Positions 16,954 through 27,001 of a DNA stretch of 41,066 bases are shown one piece after another. The position numbers were made by a program, and so were the translations under genes. Each line of letters opens with the position of its first letter. Positions within the stretch are counted from its first letter, which is position 1. The notes under the pieces were generated by a model. The model made no database searches. It was not told where the DNA came from and was given only the letters and a program-made list of their open reading frames with translations. The DNA comes from Leishmania donovani. Its lineage: Eukaryota > Euglenozoa > Kinetoplastea > Trypanosomatida > Trypanosomatidae. The stretch spans positions 608,749 to 649,814 of the forward strand of contig NC_018240.1 of assembly GCF_000227135.1 (NCBI RefSeq), in the 5' to 3' direction.

Positions 16954-18864
16954 GATTGCCGCAGCTCCTAGAGGGTATATAAAAGGAACAAGAAGAGCGA
17001 AGACGTACCACAGGCATACACACACACACGCGCATAGACAGGCCGGTGCTTTCCATTGAACAAAGAAAGGGAGGGAAGGGAGACGGAGCGGGAGGCCAGC
17101 TCAAGGCTTCCCGCGTCAGACGCACACAGAAACACCGCGCGCGAGACAGAGAGAGACTGTGTGTGTGTGTGTGTGTATGTGTGTGTGTCCGTGTGATCGT
17201 CAGGGAAAGAGGGCGGAGGGAGGGCTGCAGCGAGGGTAGAAGGAAAAGAGGAAAACGGCTGAGAAATGCGGCACGTATAGGATGACGGAAGGAGACGGCG
17301 ACCCAAAAGGGTGAGCGGTGCAACACGAGAAGGCAACAGGTCGTGGTGTGGCGCTCCAGTCAGGCGAGTGGTGGAGCGAGGAAAGGAACGCAAGCAAAAG
17401 CTCAAAGTGTCGTACGCACAGAAAGGCCTGCGTGGTGGTGTGTGTGGCGTGTGTGTAGGGGGGGGGTACTAATGCACGGGTGTGACTTCACGGGGGCAGA
17501 GGACGACCGACACACACACGAAGAAGACACGCAAATAAATAAACAATTGAAAAAGACCAGTATTACCAATATAAGGAGTTGAGGAGTCGGGGAGGGGTAG
17601 TGGAGGGAGGGGGGAAGGGGCAGAGCGGTAGAAGGGGATGGGCGGAACAGAGACTGCTTGCCTGAATACAGAGAGAGAGAGAGACGCGTCCTCGCCAAGT
17701 CAGCAGCAGCGACAGCAACAGTGTACCACAACGAATGGAAGAGAAGATGAAAACATAAAAAAGAATTGGGCGGACAGGCAAGGCAACTGAGGAAAAGGCG
17801 TGGCGAATAGTGCAATGATAACAGCAACAACAGCAGTCAAAACAGATGAAGAGGAAGGTGAGAGGAGGAGACAGCCGAGGCTAAATAAAGCAAAACGCGA
17901 CGCAGCGTGGGTGAGGGAGAGAAGGGTGATGGTAGTGATGGTGCAGGCTTGATGTGGGAGGTTTCTGCACGTGTATGGGGGCTCCTGTGTGTATGTGTGC
18001 AGTTTGAGGGGTCAGGCGTGCCAGAGCGCGCGGGGCACGTGCGGGAGCGGAGCGTGAAGATGGGTAACGGAAGACGAGGCGAGAGCCCACCGGGTGGAAC
18101 TAAAACACACACACACACTTAGAGAGAGAGTCGAAAAGTGAATCACGCGAACAGAAAGAAACGAAACGAAAAAAAAAAAGAGTTCAGATAACAGGGGTGG
18201 CAATCACTAAGCACTCCCTTGTGATGGTGGCGGTGGTGGCGTGTATTTTCCGAAGGGAGAGCGCGTCGTGCGTTTGCGTGGAGAGTTGAGAGAACAAAGG
18301 CAAAAAAAGGGAAAGAGGAGGGAGGAACGGAATCAGAGCGAGGTGTGATGTGCGAGAGTCAACATTGAAGAGAGGGACGCATGGAAGAAGACCAGCGGGG
18401 GATGGTGACGGGGGGGGTGCGGACCGCCCGATTTTGTCTGCAGTGCCCGTCACTTGTTGTCTTCTCTCTTCATCCTCTTCAGCTGACTGGCGAGTTGCCG
18501 TGCTCGCCAGCAGTCGCCTTACACCAAGGCCGCCGGCATCGCGCGGCCATCGTCAGCTTGGCGTGTATTTCCTTTTCGTTTCGTCTTTTTTCGCTTCTCC
18601 ATCGCTACCCGCGATAAGAGCCATGACAGCAATCTTGATCGTCCGTGATTGGCTGAGCAGCCCGCTACTATGCGACCCGTTTCTGCGCACACTCAGGCGC
18701 CTACACGAGACTGCGCCATCGTGAAAGCGTTAGCGTCCATACAGCGCAGCTGGGCCCTGTATAGTTCCAAAGTGGCTGAGGGAGCACAAAACGAGAGCGA
18801 AGCAAACAAACCACACACAACACGGGTGCATGTATCCCACAAGGTCCGGCAACTCTGCTCAGCA
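16954..18864. other. Spacer between the HAD gene and the flippase
   Basis: No supported gene. It contains the flippase splice-acceptor region (16968-17010), (TG)n at about 17158-17188, G runs near 17458, 17610 and 18411, GA-rich segments (17671-17684, 18120-18130) and an A run near 18170-18178. The part nearest 18865 is presumed 3'UTR of the HAD gene. No SIDER-like copy is seen here. Confidence 0.6.
16968..17010 (-). promoter_or_regulatory. Predicted trans-splice acceptor of the flippase gene
   Basis: On the minus strand a CT-rich tract runs into an AG about 14 nt upstream of the ATG at 16953. It decides the start, because the alternative ATG at 17025 would lie upstream of the acceptor. Confidence 0.55.
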
Positions 18865-20328
18865 TCACAGCGACGTCCGCCGTGAACGAGCACCGTTGTG
18901 CGGCACCACTTCGCTTGCCGGGATGCCGAGGAGCACCTGCAGCTCTGGGTTAGCCGCGTACCACGAGGCGCTCATCCCAGTCTCGGCGCACGGCGTGGCG
19001 TGATAGCCTTGCGTCACCGCCATGCGGCAGTTCTCTCTGTCGTCGTCGATCAGCACCAAGTCGGTGCTCAGCCACTTGGGCAGCAGAAGCGTCGACGGGT
19101 TCCACAGCCCGCCCACAATGTCATCATGGTGAACGGAGGGGGTCTGCGGAGGTAACGGAGAGAGGCCGGTGCGCAGGGAATCGCCGGCATCATCGGCGGC
19201 TTCAGCGCAGGTGTTGTAGGTCGGCCGCGGCTGCTGCTGTGGATGAATTCGACTCTTTCGCAGGCGCTGCTCCTCATCACGCGCGTTTCTACGCTGCTGC
19301 AGCTCTTGCAGGTGGTACAGCTTCCCCGGCCCCGCCACCGACCTCGGCAAGCACACAACATCGTCGATGCTGTTGAGATAGGCGCGGGTCGGTGGAAGAA
19401 CGCGCGAGAGCAAGCACACAACCGCCTCAGCGACGGAGAGAGACGTAGCCCACTGATCTGCCGTCCCTTCTGTCAGCGAGCAGATCGCCAGCTCATGCCC
19501 GTGTTGGTTGACAGCTTCACAGAACGCGCCTAGGAAATCTGCATCCACGAAAAGCGCGCGCACCTCCGCCGTAGTCGCCACCTGCGCGGCTCGAAGCGAG
19601 ATGGAGCTGAGGGGCGAGCGCAGCAACGTGCCATCCAAGTCCAACACCACGAGCACAGGAGGCACCACCGTCGCATAACACGGTCCACTGCGTGGCCGCA
19701 CCTCGCGGTGGAGCAGTAGTCCAGCCATAATGCAGCTTTCCTCGGTCAGCGCAGCCTCGATCTGCGAAAGCGACTGACCGCCAAGCGCCGCTGCCGGTAG
19801 CGAGAGGGCGGGCATCGTGAAAGTGGGCGATACAGCGGTCGAGTCCACGTACATGTCCACGGCATCGAAGAGCGCATCGAGGGCGTCGGCAGCGCTGTCC
19901 CACCAGTTCGGTGGCGAGGCTGCCGTTCTTGATTGCCACGACGGTGGCATCTCAGCCATCCCTGCGCTTGCGTTGCTTCGCGGGGGCGGCGCAAGCGCAC
20001 TGTCTGCTAGCGTCAGCGTGCCCCCATCGCCGCAGAGGCCATCCTCTCCAACCGTAGAGCAAAGAAGCGGACAAAGCCGCGCAAGTTGGCTGATTAAGTG
20101 CTCGGCAGGGCTGCGCTGGTGTTGCTGTCGCGAACGCTGCTCTGTTCCGGCGAGCGTCTCAGCAGCCATACTGCGGCGTTCCTGCCATCGTGTGTGGTGG
20201 ACGTTCCTGTAGCCTCCAATGTCGGCGGCAGCGGCCTTGCCAAGAATCAGCTCTGCCACGAAGCGGTAGCACTCGCGCGCCAGCTCGGGCAATGTCGCCT
20301 CCCTGGACGTCGCACACGTTTCTCTCAT
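18865..20328 (-). CDS. HAD-superfamily hydrolase-like protein
   Basis: Encodes 487 aa (start MRETCATSRE at 20328, stop TGA). The first 220 residues are Ala/Ser-rich and unrecognised. The HAD signature follows: motif I as VLDLDGTLL (228-236) with the nucleophile and acid/base Asp pair at 230 and 232, a motif-II-like CSLTEGT near 282, and motif IV as LIDDDRENC (426-434). The tail (about 445-487) is short. HAD proteins of this type are usually phosphatases. The DxDGT nucleophile motif and the DDD cluster suggest catalytic competence, but the substrate cannot be told. It could belong to the FCP/NIF-like branch, although that branch usually reads DLDxTL followed by its own insert, and I did not confirm it. 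No SIDER-like repeat follows it. Confidence 0.8.
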   Translation of the reverse strand: MRETCATSREATLPELARECYRFVAELILGKAAAADIGGYRNVHHTRWQERRSMAAETLAGTEQRSRQQHQRSPAEHLISQLARLCPLLCSTVGEDGLCGDGGTLTLADSALAPPPRSNASAGMAEMPPSWQSRTAASPPNWWDSAADALDALFDAVDMYVDSTAVSPTFTMPALSLPAAALGGQSLSQIEAALTEESCIMAGLLLHREVRPRSGPCYATVVPPVLVVLDLDGTLLRSPLSSISLRAAQVATTAEVRALFVDADFLGAFCEAVNQHGHELAICSLTEGTADQWATSLSVAEAVVCLLSRVLPPTRAYLNSIDDVVCLPRSVAGPGKLYHLQELQQRRNARDEEQRLRKSRIHPQQQPRPTYNTCAEAADDAGDSLRTGLSPLPPQTPSVHHDDIVGGLWNPSTLLLPKWLSTDLVLIDDDRENCRMAVTQGYHATPCAETGMSASWYAANPELQVLLGIPASEVVPHNGARSRRTSL

Positions 20329-22176
20329 GGTCTCCGCGGAGGCGGCATCTCAAAAATGAGATCTGCACGTGAGATACTTCCCACGCACACGGGCACGAGT
20401 GTCGCGTCACCGGGATTGAAGAGAACCAGCACCAGAGCGCGCCCTGGCGTGAAGGTTGTCCCCGGGGTACGCCTCGCGGGCAACGCACACCGTGACAACG
20501 GAAGATGAATGCCACAGTCTAGTGCAGCCGAAGGAGTAGATGGGTTACGTGTGCAGATGCTTATTTATTTGAGTGTACGTGCGTCTCGCTACCAAGAGCA
20601 GCCGCGTCTCCTGTAGAGCAGTGCGGGCGCTCTCGGCTGCGGCTGCTTCCCTGTCTCCGACCGATGAGGCACACGCACACACACATAAGCCGCATAGCAT
20701 AGTTCGAGGTGAAAGGATATGGAGGAGGCATCGCACCGGCGAGCAGAGAAGAGGGGAAGGGAGGGATATCATGACGAAAACAAAATGCAGGCGCCCAGAG
20801 GGGCATCGTCCCCCAGGGCAGACAAGACCTACAACAAACACTCACGTGTGCAGGCAAACGCATCCACATCATGTGTGCACACCACTACGCGTATACCATC
20901 GCCAAGGTCCGACAATGTGGTAACGAGGCAGGCGAGAAAAAGAAGAGTGGCATAGGCCGCTTAGCGCGCAGCCACGCTTTCGCGGCCTTCTCGTATCGTG
21001 AGCTGCTTCACTGGGTCGCCCTTCGCCGTTGTAGCGCAGTCCCCGATGGCAAAGCACTGCTGATGGAAGACGCCAAACGATGCTGACCGATGCGCGAGAA
21101 AAAAAATGGTTAGTCCGTTTCAACGCGTGTGCATTCGTTCTCGGCCATACAGCACCGGCCACACGCCACACTGCACCCCCGCCCCACACATCCGCGCCGT
21201 GCGCAGAGGCAGCAGCAGACACACGCCGGCACAGCAGTGCGCCGACTCAGTCAGCTGAGCACGGCCGCCGCCTCACACTCTACGCAGACCCTCTCTGCCG
21301 GTCGCCACCTGCTGCGCCCCTCGGGGGTGTCCCAGGGCCCCCACCCACCCACCCCGCGCACACACACCAGTAGGCAGTGAGCGTCGGGCGGGATGCGTTC
21401 GAGTCACGCGGAGGCTTCGCCCATCACATGGATGACACAAGCGTGTGCGCTGTCGCAGGTCTCTCTGGCCTCTCTGCGTCGTGGGCACGGGAACCCCCGT
21501 CACCACCCGAAGTGGTTCGGCAGGGGCAGGGGGATAGAGGGGGGGGAGGGTGGGAGAGACGGCTGCTTTGGCTTCCCACCCACACACACACACACACAAA
21601 GAGTGGGTGGTGTGCGTGTGCAGCGAGGCCCGTGATACAACCGCGCAGAGGGTGCGTGCCCTCCCCTGGCCATCGGGAAAAGAAAGTCAAGAGATAAAGG
21701 AATAGAAGCAAGCAAGTCGACCTTTGGGAGATGGCAGATGAGGCGTGAGAGTGCGGTGCGGGGTCGAGGCGATGGGAGGATGGTGCGCGCAACACAGAAA
21801 GAAAAGGTGCTGATGAAAACAACGATACACTCACGCATTACGAGATCGACGACCTGAGACAGACAGACTCAGGCATACAATAAGGAGCGAGAGCGGGAAG
21901 CACACGCATGCGCACACACACACACACACGTGCGCGAGATCTCGCAAGACTTGACCAGCAAAAGAAGGGAAGACGATCAAGAAACTAAAAGCGCGGGCAC
22001 GCACGCACCAGGACAGGGCGAGGCACCTTCGCACCACAGTAGCCAAGGGCATGCACGCCGTAAGGGAAGGCAAACGCCAGCAGTGTCGCGCAGTGAGAGG
22101 CTGGGTGGAGGGAGTTGAGAAGGTAGCCCCATATCAAGCGTGTGTGTGTGTGTGTGTGTGCGTCGCTGTTGCCTAC
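20329..22176. other. Spacer / presumed 3'UTR of the propeller protein
   Basis: No supported gene. It holds the 5' region of the HAD gene, (CA)n near 20670-20682, a SIDER-like element (21120-21650), (CA)n at 21583-21597 and 21915-21929, and (TG)n at 22139-22160 directly beside the stop codon of the gene ending at 22177. Confidence 0.6.
21120..21650 (-). mobile_element. SIDER-like degenerate retroposon, copy 3
   Basis: It matches copies 2 and 4 from aacgcgtgtgcattcgttct (21122) onward. The match to copies 1 and 4 continues past the core as gtgtgcgtgtgcagcgaggc (about 21611), so the element reaches about 21650. Unlike copies 2 and 4, it has no match left of about 21120. It lies about 0.5 kb downstream of the stop of the propeller protein, same strand. 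Confidence 0.65.
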
Positions 22177-25100
22177 TTAGTGCGACCCGCCGCGCAGTTG
22201 GGTGAGGATAATGCGGTTCTGCTCCTCCAGCCTCGCGTTCTGCGCCTGTATGCGGGCAAGCTCAGCCGCCACCGCCGCGTAAGCGTCAGGCGTGGGCTTC
22301 TGTTCACCAACGGCAGAGGATGCCCTGCTAGCGTTCGCATGCGCACTCTCGCCTGATCGCCGGACCTGGCGCAGCTGCAGCTGTGCCGCGACTGTCGTGA
22401 GGAGGTCGGGGAGTTCGTCGAGCTCCGCTTCCTCAGTCGCTGAAAAGGACGCGTTGCTCGCGGAGTCCGGCAGGTCGCTATGCTCCAGCAACTCCTTTAG
22501 GTGCAGCAGAGATTCCCGAAGGTGGCGAGCGTGCACAGTGAACTGCTCCGTCGTCATCGTGGAGCTGCTGCTGCCATTCGGGCCACGGTGCGGCTTCGCA
22601 GCCACCGCCAGCCGCTCTTCGTGCTTCAAGTATAAAGGGAGGAAGGAAGGCTTTGCACCACGGCTGCTGGTGGAGCTCCGGATGACGGCATCCTCCGCAT
22701 CCGACAGCAGCCGTGAAGAACCGCGCTGTGCGTTCCGTCGCTGCGGCGGGCTATCGGGGCATGCGGCAGGCTCGCCAGCACCCGTTCTCTTTGGAGATGC
22801 CGACGCGCTTCCGTTCCTCGAACCTTCGTTCGCATCTTCTACGCAAAGCTCCCCACTGACGCCTGCGTCAGCCGCAGCCGCCACGCCGGCGCGGAGCACC
22901 TGAGAGTCCACCGTCAGCTCCGACACATCAACCGCCGAGGCAGCCAAGTTCGCGGTGGCCGGCGGGTCCGCCGGTGTCTCGGTTTTTTGGCGGTCACGAG
23001 GCGTGCGCGACAGCGCCGGCACACTGTCGTCTTGTGAGGAGGGCACACTCGCCTCTGCGGCTACGATGATGGAGGGGTGGGGGTGCCGAGAGGGGCCCGC
23101 CGAGCGAGGGGTGCGTGCGTGCTCGCCTGCCTGGCTGTCGCGCTTCTGACGTGCGTAGAAGCCTGTCAGCTCGTCAAAGCGGTCACTGAGTTCGCGGCTG
23201 GACGGGGCGCTTGCGGAGGCGGTGCGGCGCTGCCTGCGGGCCTCCGACACTGCCTTAGACACGCCTCTTGCCTTCACGGCGGGAGCGAGGGGGGTGCGGG
23301 CGGGGCGCCGCTGTGCTGCGTTAGAGGCCTGTGCTGCTGATGGCGCAGGGGGTGGAGCTGTCGACGACGAGGGAGCTGCGCTGCTCTTCTTCGCTACTTC
23401 TTTAGGGGGTGGAAGCAGCTTCTCCGCATCGTTGTGAAGGGCTGCAGCCCGATGCAGTGGTCCAAGCTTGTAGAGGTCGAAACAGCCAGAGCCGAGCGTC
23501 CACACAAGCAGCTCCGAGTTTTCCTTGTCCTCGGCGCTGCATATGGCACGCACCAAAGTCGAAATAGCCCGCGTGGCGATCAGTAGGGGATTGTCGCCGT
23601 TCAGCTGCCACGCCGAGAGGCGCGACCCGCGGCAGACCACCACGATATCTGGCCGGTGCATCACCACGGTGGCCACTACGCACACGTTGGCACCACTTTC
23701 CTTTTCAACCGCCTGTGTAGCCGGTGGCTCTGCGAGCGACTTCACAACCCATCGCGATGCACCCTTGGCCTGCACATACGCGGAAGTGACCGCACCAGCC
23801 ACGATCAGGCCACCCTGGCACGGCACCACGTGCTGAATGGCATCTGCATGCGTGTAAGTAGGCGGGGCAGATGCGTGATCGCCCGCTTCCACGCTGTTGC
23901 CGAGCGCGGTAATGGATGCGCGCTGCACCGCCACGACTCGGTCCGCATCAGTCGCTGTGGACTCAGGCCCCGAGGTGTCCACATCGCCGCCGCTATACAC
24001 AACTAAAGCATGCGTGCCAGCAGGCACCGAGGCAGAGCCGCTGATCTTGATCCTCTCCAGCTGGAGAGCACGGCTGCCAACGCCGCTGCCACCCTTCGGC
24101 GTCTGCGCCCAGCAGCACCGGTAGCGACGAAGCTGCAGCCCCGAGGGCCAGCTCGCCGCTGCTGCCGCTGACGACGTAGTCAGCGCATACACGACATCGC
24201 CGGTGGGAGAGCTGGCAAGGCTGACGATGTTTTCGTCCGCGTTCGTCGCTGCACTGCCCAGCTCGGCTGGTGTTCCCGGTGCACGACCGTAAGCGACGAG
24301 AGCGTGGCGCGCCGTGTCGAACAGCACCACCACACCAGCGGCAGGGTGCAGCGTCGCGCAAGTGGACTGGTTGCCGAAAGCGGTGACAAGTGTGCAGCCG
24401 GGGGGAGAGACAAACATGAGCGCCTGCGGGGTCCACCAGCACCACAATGCTGAGTTCATGGGCCAGATCTCCGCCGGCGCTGCAGGCACCAAGATGGGCG
24501 GCGTGAAGACAGATGCGCGGCGCAAGCTCATCCGCTGCGTGCCCGTCTTCGGCTCCATCGAGTAGAGGGAAAACGCGCCGCCTTCGTGGAAGAGGACCAG
24601 CACGCCATTCCCTGCACTGGCACCATTTGTGAAGACATGCGCACCGCTCGCAGCAACAACCGAGTCCTCGTGCCCTTCCTTCGTCGCACCGGCATCATCG
24701 CTGCTGGTAGAAGTGGCGGCGCCGAGCACGTCTTGCCACTTCACCTTGCCCTGAAACTCCCACGTCTCGGCCTGGAAGAGGCGCGTGATGGAGCCGGTCA
24801 GCATGAGGCTCTCCTTGCCAACGCAACACAGCGCCGTGGCGGATGACACCTTGCAGTCCATCCACCGCACCACTGATCCGGTGGAGCCGTTGAAGGCAAC
24901 GAGAAAGCCGCTGCTTGCCAGCGCCAGGTAGGTCTCCTCGCCCTCCACCGGGCTCGCCATACAGCACGTATACTCAACGTCGCACAGCTCCTCCACGGTG
25001 CTGCAGTGGCGGCTCAGCACCATTAGGCGGTTGCGTTCTCTGTGCTTGGGCGCCTGGCCATCAGCCGGTGCCTCTGCACCGCCAGTCGCAGCAGGGGCCG

Positions 25101-25731
25101 TGTATTGCACGCTGAACAAGCCAATTTTGCCGGCGCTGCAGGCAGCAAAGGAAAGGTCGAAGGCGAGACTGCACATGCTCTGAAGAGGCCCCATGGCGCC
25201 ACGCCACAGCAACGCCTTAGTGTCGATACTCCAGAGCGAAAGCCGGTGCGGCGTTTGGTCGAGCGGTCGGCTGTGCAGCAGCGACGAGAACGCCAGGTAG
25301 TTCGCCTCCTCTGTGAAAAGGAACGTGGCGCCGTAAGTGCAGTCGCCGGTCACGGTGCGCGGCAACTTCGTTGCCTCCGTCAGCGCGGGATTCGTGAGAG
25401 AGGTGAGGTAGAGGCCGTGGTGGGCCGTGCCGACGCACAGGAGGTCTTTCTCAGGGTGGCCGACGACAAAGCTGATGCGCTCGTCCGGCGAGGCGAGGAC
25501 GCGCAGGCGCATGGCATATCGCCAGCGCGCCTCCGCAGAAAGACTACTCGGATGCTCCGCAAGCACGTCGACAAGGGCGATGCTGTTGTCGGTGGCGGCG
25601 TACACGACATAGCGGCCACGGAACGCTGTGCAACACCGCGACGATGAAGTGACGGCGTGGCCAACGCGCCACGTCGGCAGCACAACCGGTGACGGCGATG
25701 GAGACGCGGGCGGCGAAGACGACTGCTCCAT
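22177..25731 (-). CDS. Large beta-propeller-like (WD40-type) protein with disordered region and C-terminal coiled coil, function unknown
   Basis: Encodes 1184 aa (start MEQSSSPPAS at 25731, stop TAA). Residues 1 to about 770 show repeated beta-rich stretches with small hydrophobic strands, such as YVVYAATDNSIALVDV and LLCVGTAHHGLYLTSL, and LSLWSIDTKALLWRG resembles a WD strand. This suggests one or two propellers with degenerate repeats. From about 775 to 1080 the protein is Ala/Ser/Pro/Arg-rich and probably disordered. The end (about 1143-1184) is a heptad-like helix containing LARIQAQNARLEEQNRIILT, likely a dimerising coiled coil. The propeller-plus-coil plan recalls centrosomal or flagellar scaffold proteins, but no orthologue was recognised. 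A CT-rich tract at 25776-25830 with an AG at 25774-25775 lies just upstream. A SIDER-like repeat follows the stop by about 0.5 kb. Confidence 0.85.
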   Translation of the reverse strand: MEQSSSPPASPSPSPVVLPTWRVGHAVTSSSRCCTAFRGRYVVYAATDNSIALVDVLAEHPSSLSAEARWRYAMRLRVLASPDERISFVVGHPEKDLLCVGTAHHGLYLTSLTNPALTEATKLPRTVTGDCTYGATFLFTEEANYLAFSSLLHSRPLDQTPHRLSLWSIDTKALLWRGAMGPLQSMCSLAFDLSFAACSAGKIGLFSVQYTAPAATGGAEAPADGQAPKHRERNRLMVLSRHCSTVEELCDVEYTCCMASPVEGEETYLALASSGFLVAFNGSTGSVVRWMDCKVSSATALCCVGKESLMLTGSITRLFQAETWEFQGKVKWQDVLGAATSTSSDDAGATKEGHEDSVVAASGAHVFTNGASAGNGVLVLFHEGGAFSLYSMEPKTGTQRMSLRRASVFTPPILVPAAPAEIWPMNSALWCWWTPQALMFVSPPGCTLVTAFGNQSTCATLHPAAGVVVLFDTARHALVAYGRAPGTPAELGSAATNADENIVSLASSPTGDVVYALTTSSAAAAASWPSGLQLRRYRCCWAQTPKGGSGVGSRALQLERIKISGSASVPAGTHALVVYSGGDVDTSGPESTATDADRVVAVQRASITALGNSVEAGDHASAPPTYTHADAIQHVVPCQGGLIVAGAVTSAYVQAKGASRWVVKSLAEPPATQAVEKESGANVCVVATVVMHRPDIVVVCRGSRLSAWQLNGDNPLLIATRAISTLVRAICSAEDKENSELLVWTLGSGCFDLYKLGPLHRAAALHNDAEKLLPPPKEVAKKSSAAPSSSTAPPPAPSAAQASNAAQRRPARTPLAPAVKARGVSKAVSEARRQRRTASASAPSSRELSDRFDELTGFYARQKRDSQAGEHARTPRSAGPSRHPHPSIIVAAEASVPSSQDDSVPALSRTPRDRQKTETPADPPATANLAASAVDVSELTVDSQVLRAGVAAAADAGVSGELCVEDANEGSRNGSASASPKRTGAGEPAACPDSPPQRRNAQRGSSRLLSDAEDAVIRSSTSSRGAKPSFLPLYLKHEERLAVAAKPHRGPNGSSSSTMTTEQFTVHARHLRESLLHLKELLEHSDLPDSASNASFSATEEAELDELPDLLTTVAAQLQLRQVRRSGESAHANASRASSAVGEQKPTPDAYAAVAAELARIQAQNARLEEQNRIILTQLRGGSH

Positions 25732-27001
25732 CGCAACGTATAGGTGTGTGTGTGCGTGCGTGCGTGTTCGTTTCTTCGAGCGAGAAGGTCGAGAGTGGAG
25801 GGAGAGACGGAGGAGAGATATGGACGGAAAAAAGGGGGTGGGGGCGATGGAGGAGGCGTTGCCCCTTCGTGGCTACGCCTCCTTCAGCTTTGTTTTTTTT
25901 CGCCGTTTTTGTTGCTGCGCCGTTCGAAGGGAGGCGCGTTACACACGCACACCCGAGGAAAAGCGTGCCGGTGGGAAGACGGAAAAGGGAAAAGGGAAAC
26001 AAAAGGGTGAGGGGCGCGAAGTAGCGAGGAAGCCGAGATGCGGCGGCGGCAGAGCGGAGGGAGAAAAAGAAGAGGGAGCCCCTCACGCAACCGGGACGCC
26101 GATCGCGTGGCCCCATGAAAGGGCCGAGTCGGCGGGACCTCAAAGGAGATGACGACTTGCAGGGGGTCGAGGGAGGGCGAAGAGGCGCAAGGTCGTCAGA
26201 CACACCCAAACCGACACACATGCATGCATATATATGCTCGTCCCGGTACAGCTGCGCCGTGCAGCTAAAGCCTCTTGGCAATGACTGAAGGCAGCAGTGA
26301 ATTGCATGCGTGGCACTAGCAAGAGAGCCGTACAAACCGACCACGCCAGCCACGGGTGTACCGAGTGTGCACGTGCTCCCCTGCGCCGAGAGTACGCCAC
26401 CTGCACGCCCTCTTCCGACCGTTCGACTTCCCGTGTCGATTTTGTTTTTCGTTCTTTCGCGCAGACTTCGTCCGCCGTTTTGCACGCTCTCCCCTGCGCG
26501 GCGCAACGCCGAGCGGAGGCAGGCTGAGAGAAGGCGGGCAGTGAGGGGGGGGGAGGCGCACAGCGACAGGCCCCCTTCACCACCACACGCACACAAATAA
26601 AGAGCGAAACGATTTACAAAAAGAGGAAAAGTGGAGGTGATAGGGGGCGGGGGAGCGCTCCGCCCTCATCTCACACACGCACACGCACATACGTACAGCA
26701 CACAACAACGACCGACGAGAACAACAGCGGGCAGGCACGCACACTTAAACAGGAGAAGATGGGAGAGGGGGTGGGGGCAGGCGAGAGCGACTCTCCCTTG
26801 GCCCTGTCAGGACGACTCCGGGAGGAAACCACGAGGGAGTGGAAAAGAGTAGCAGTGGTACGGAAGATGGAGAAGAGGAAAGGCGGTAAAGACGTAGGAG
26901 GTGCAGAGACAGAAGAGAGAAGAGGGGAGAGGGCATCATGCCCACGTACACATACGCACCAGCCTCCCTCCTCTCTCTCTAGTGCGCTTCGGTGCCCCCT
27001 C
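25732..27001. other. Spacer between the RagA-like and propeller genes
   Basis: No supported gene. It includes (TG)n (25743-25768), the acceptor tract of the propeller gene (25774-25830), G-rich and A-rich stretches and (CA)n (26674-26690). It would be mostly the 3'UTR of the RagA-like gene. There is no SIDER-like copy. Confidence 0.6.
25774..25830 (-). promoter_or_regulatory. Predicted trans-splice acceptor of the propeller protein gene
   Basis: A minus-strand CT-rich tract ends at an AG (25775-25774) about 43 nt upstream of the ATG at 25731. Confidence 0.5.
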
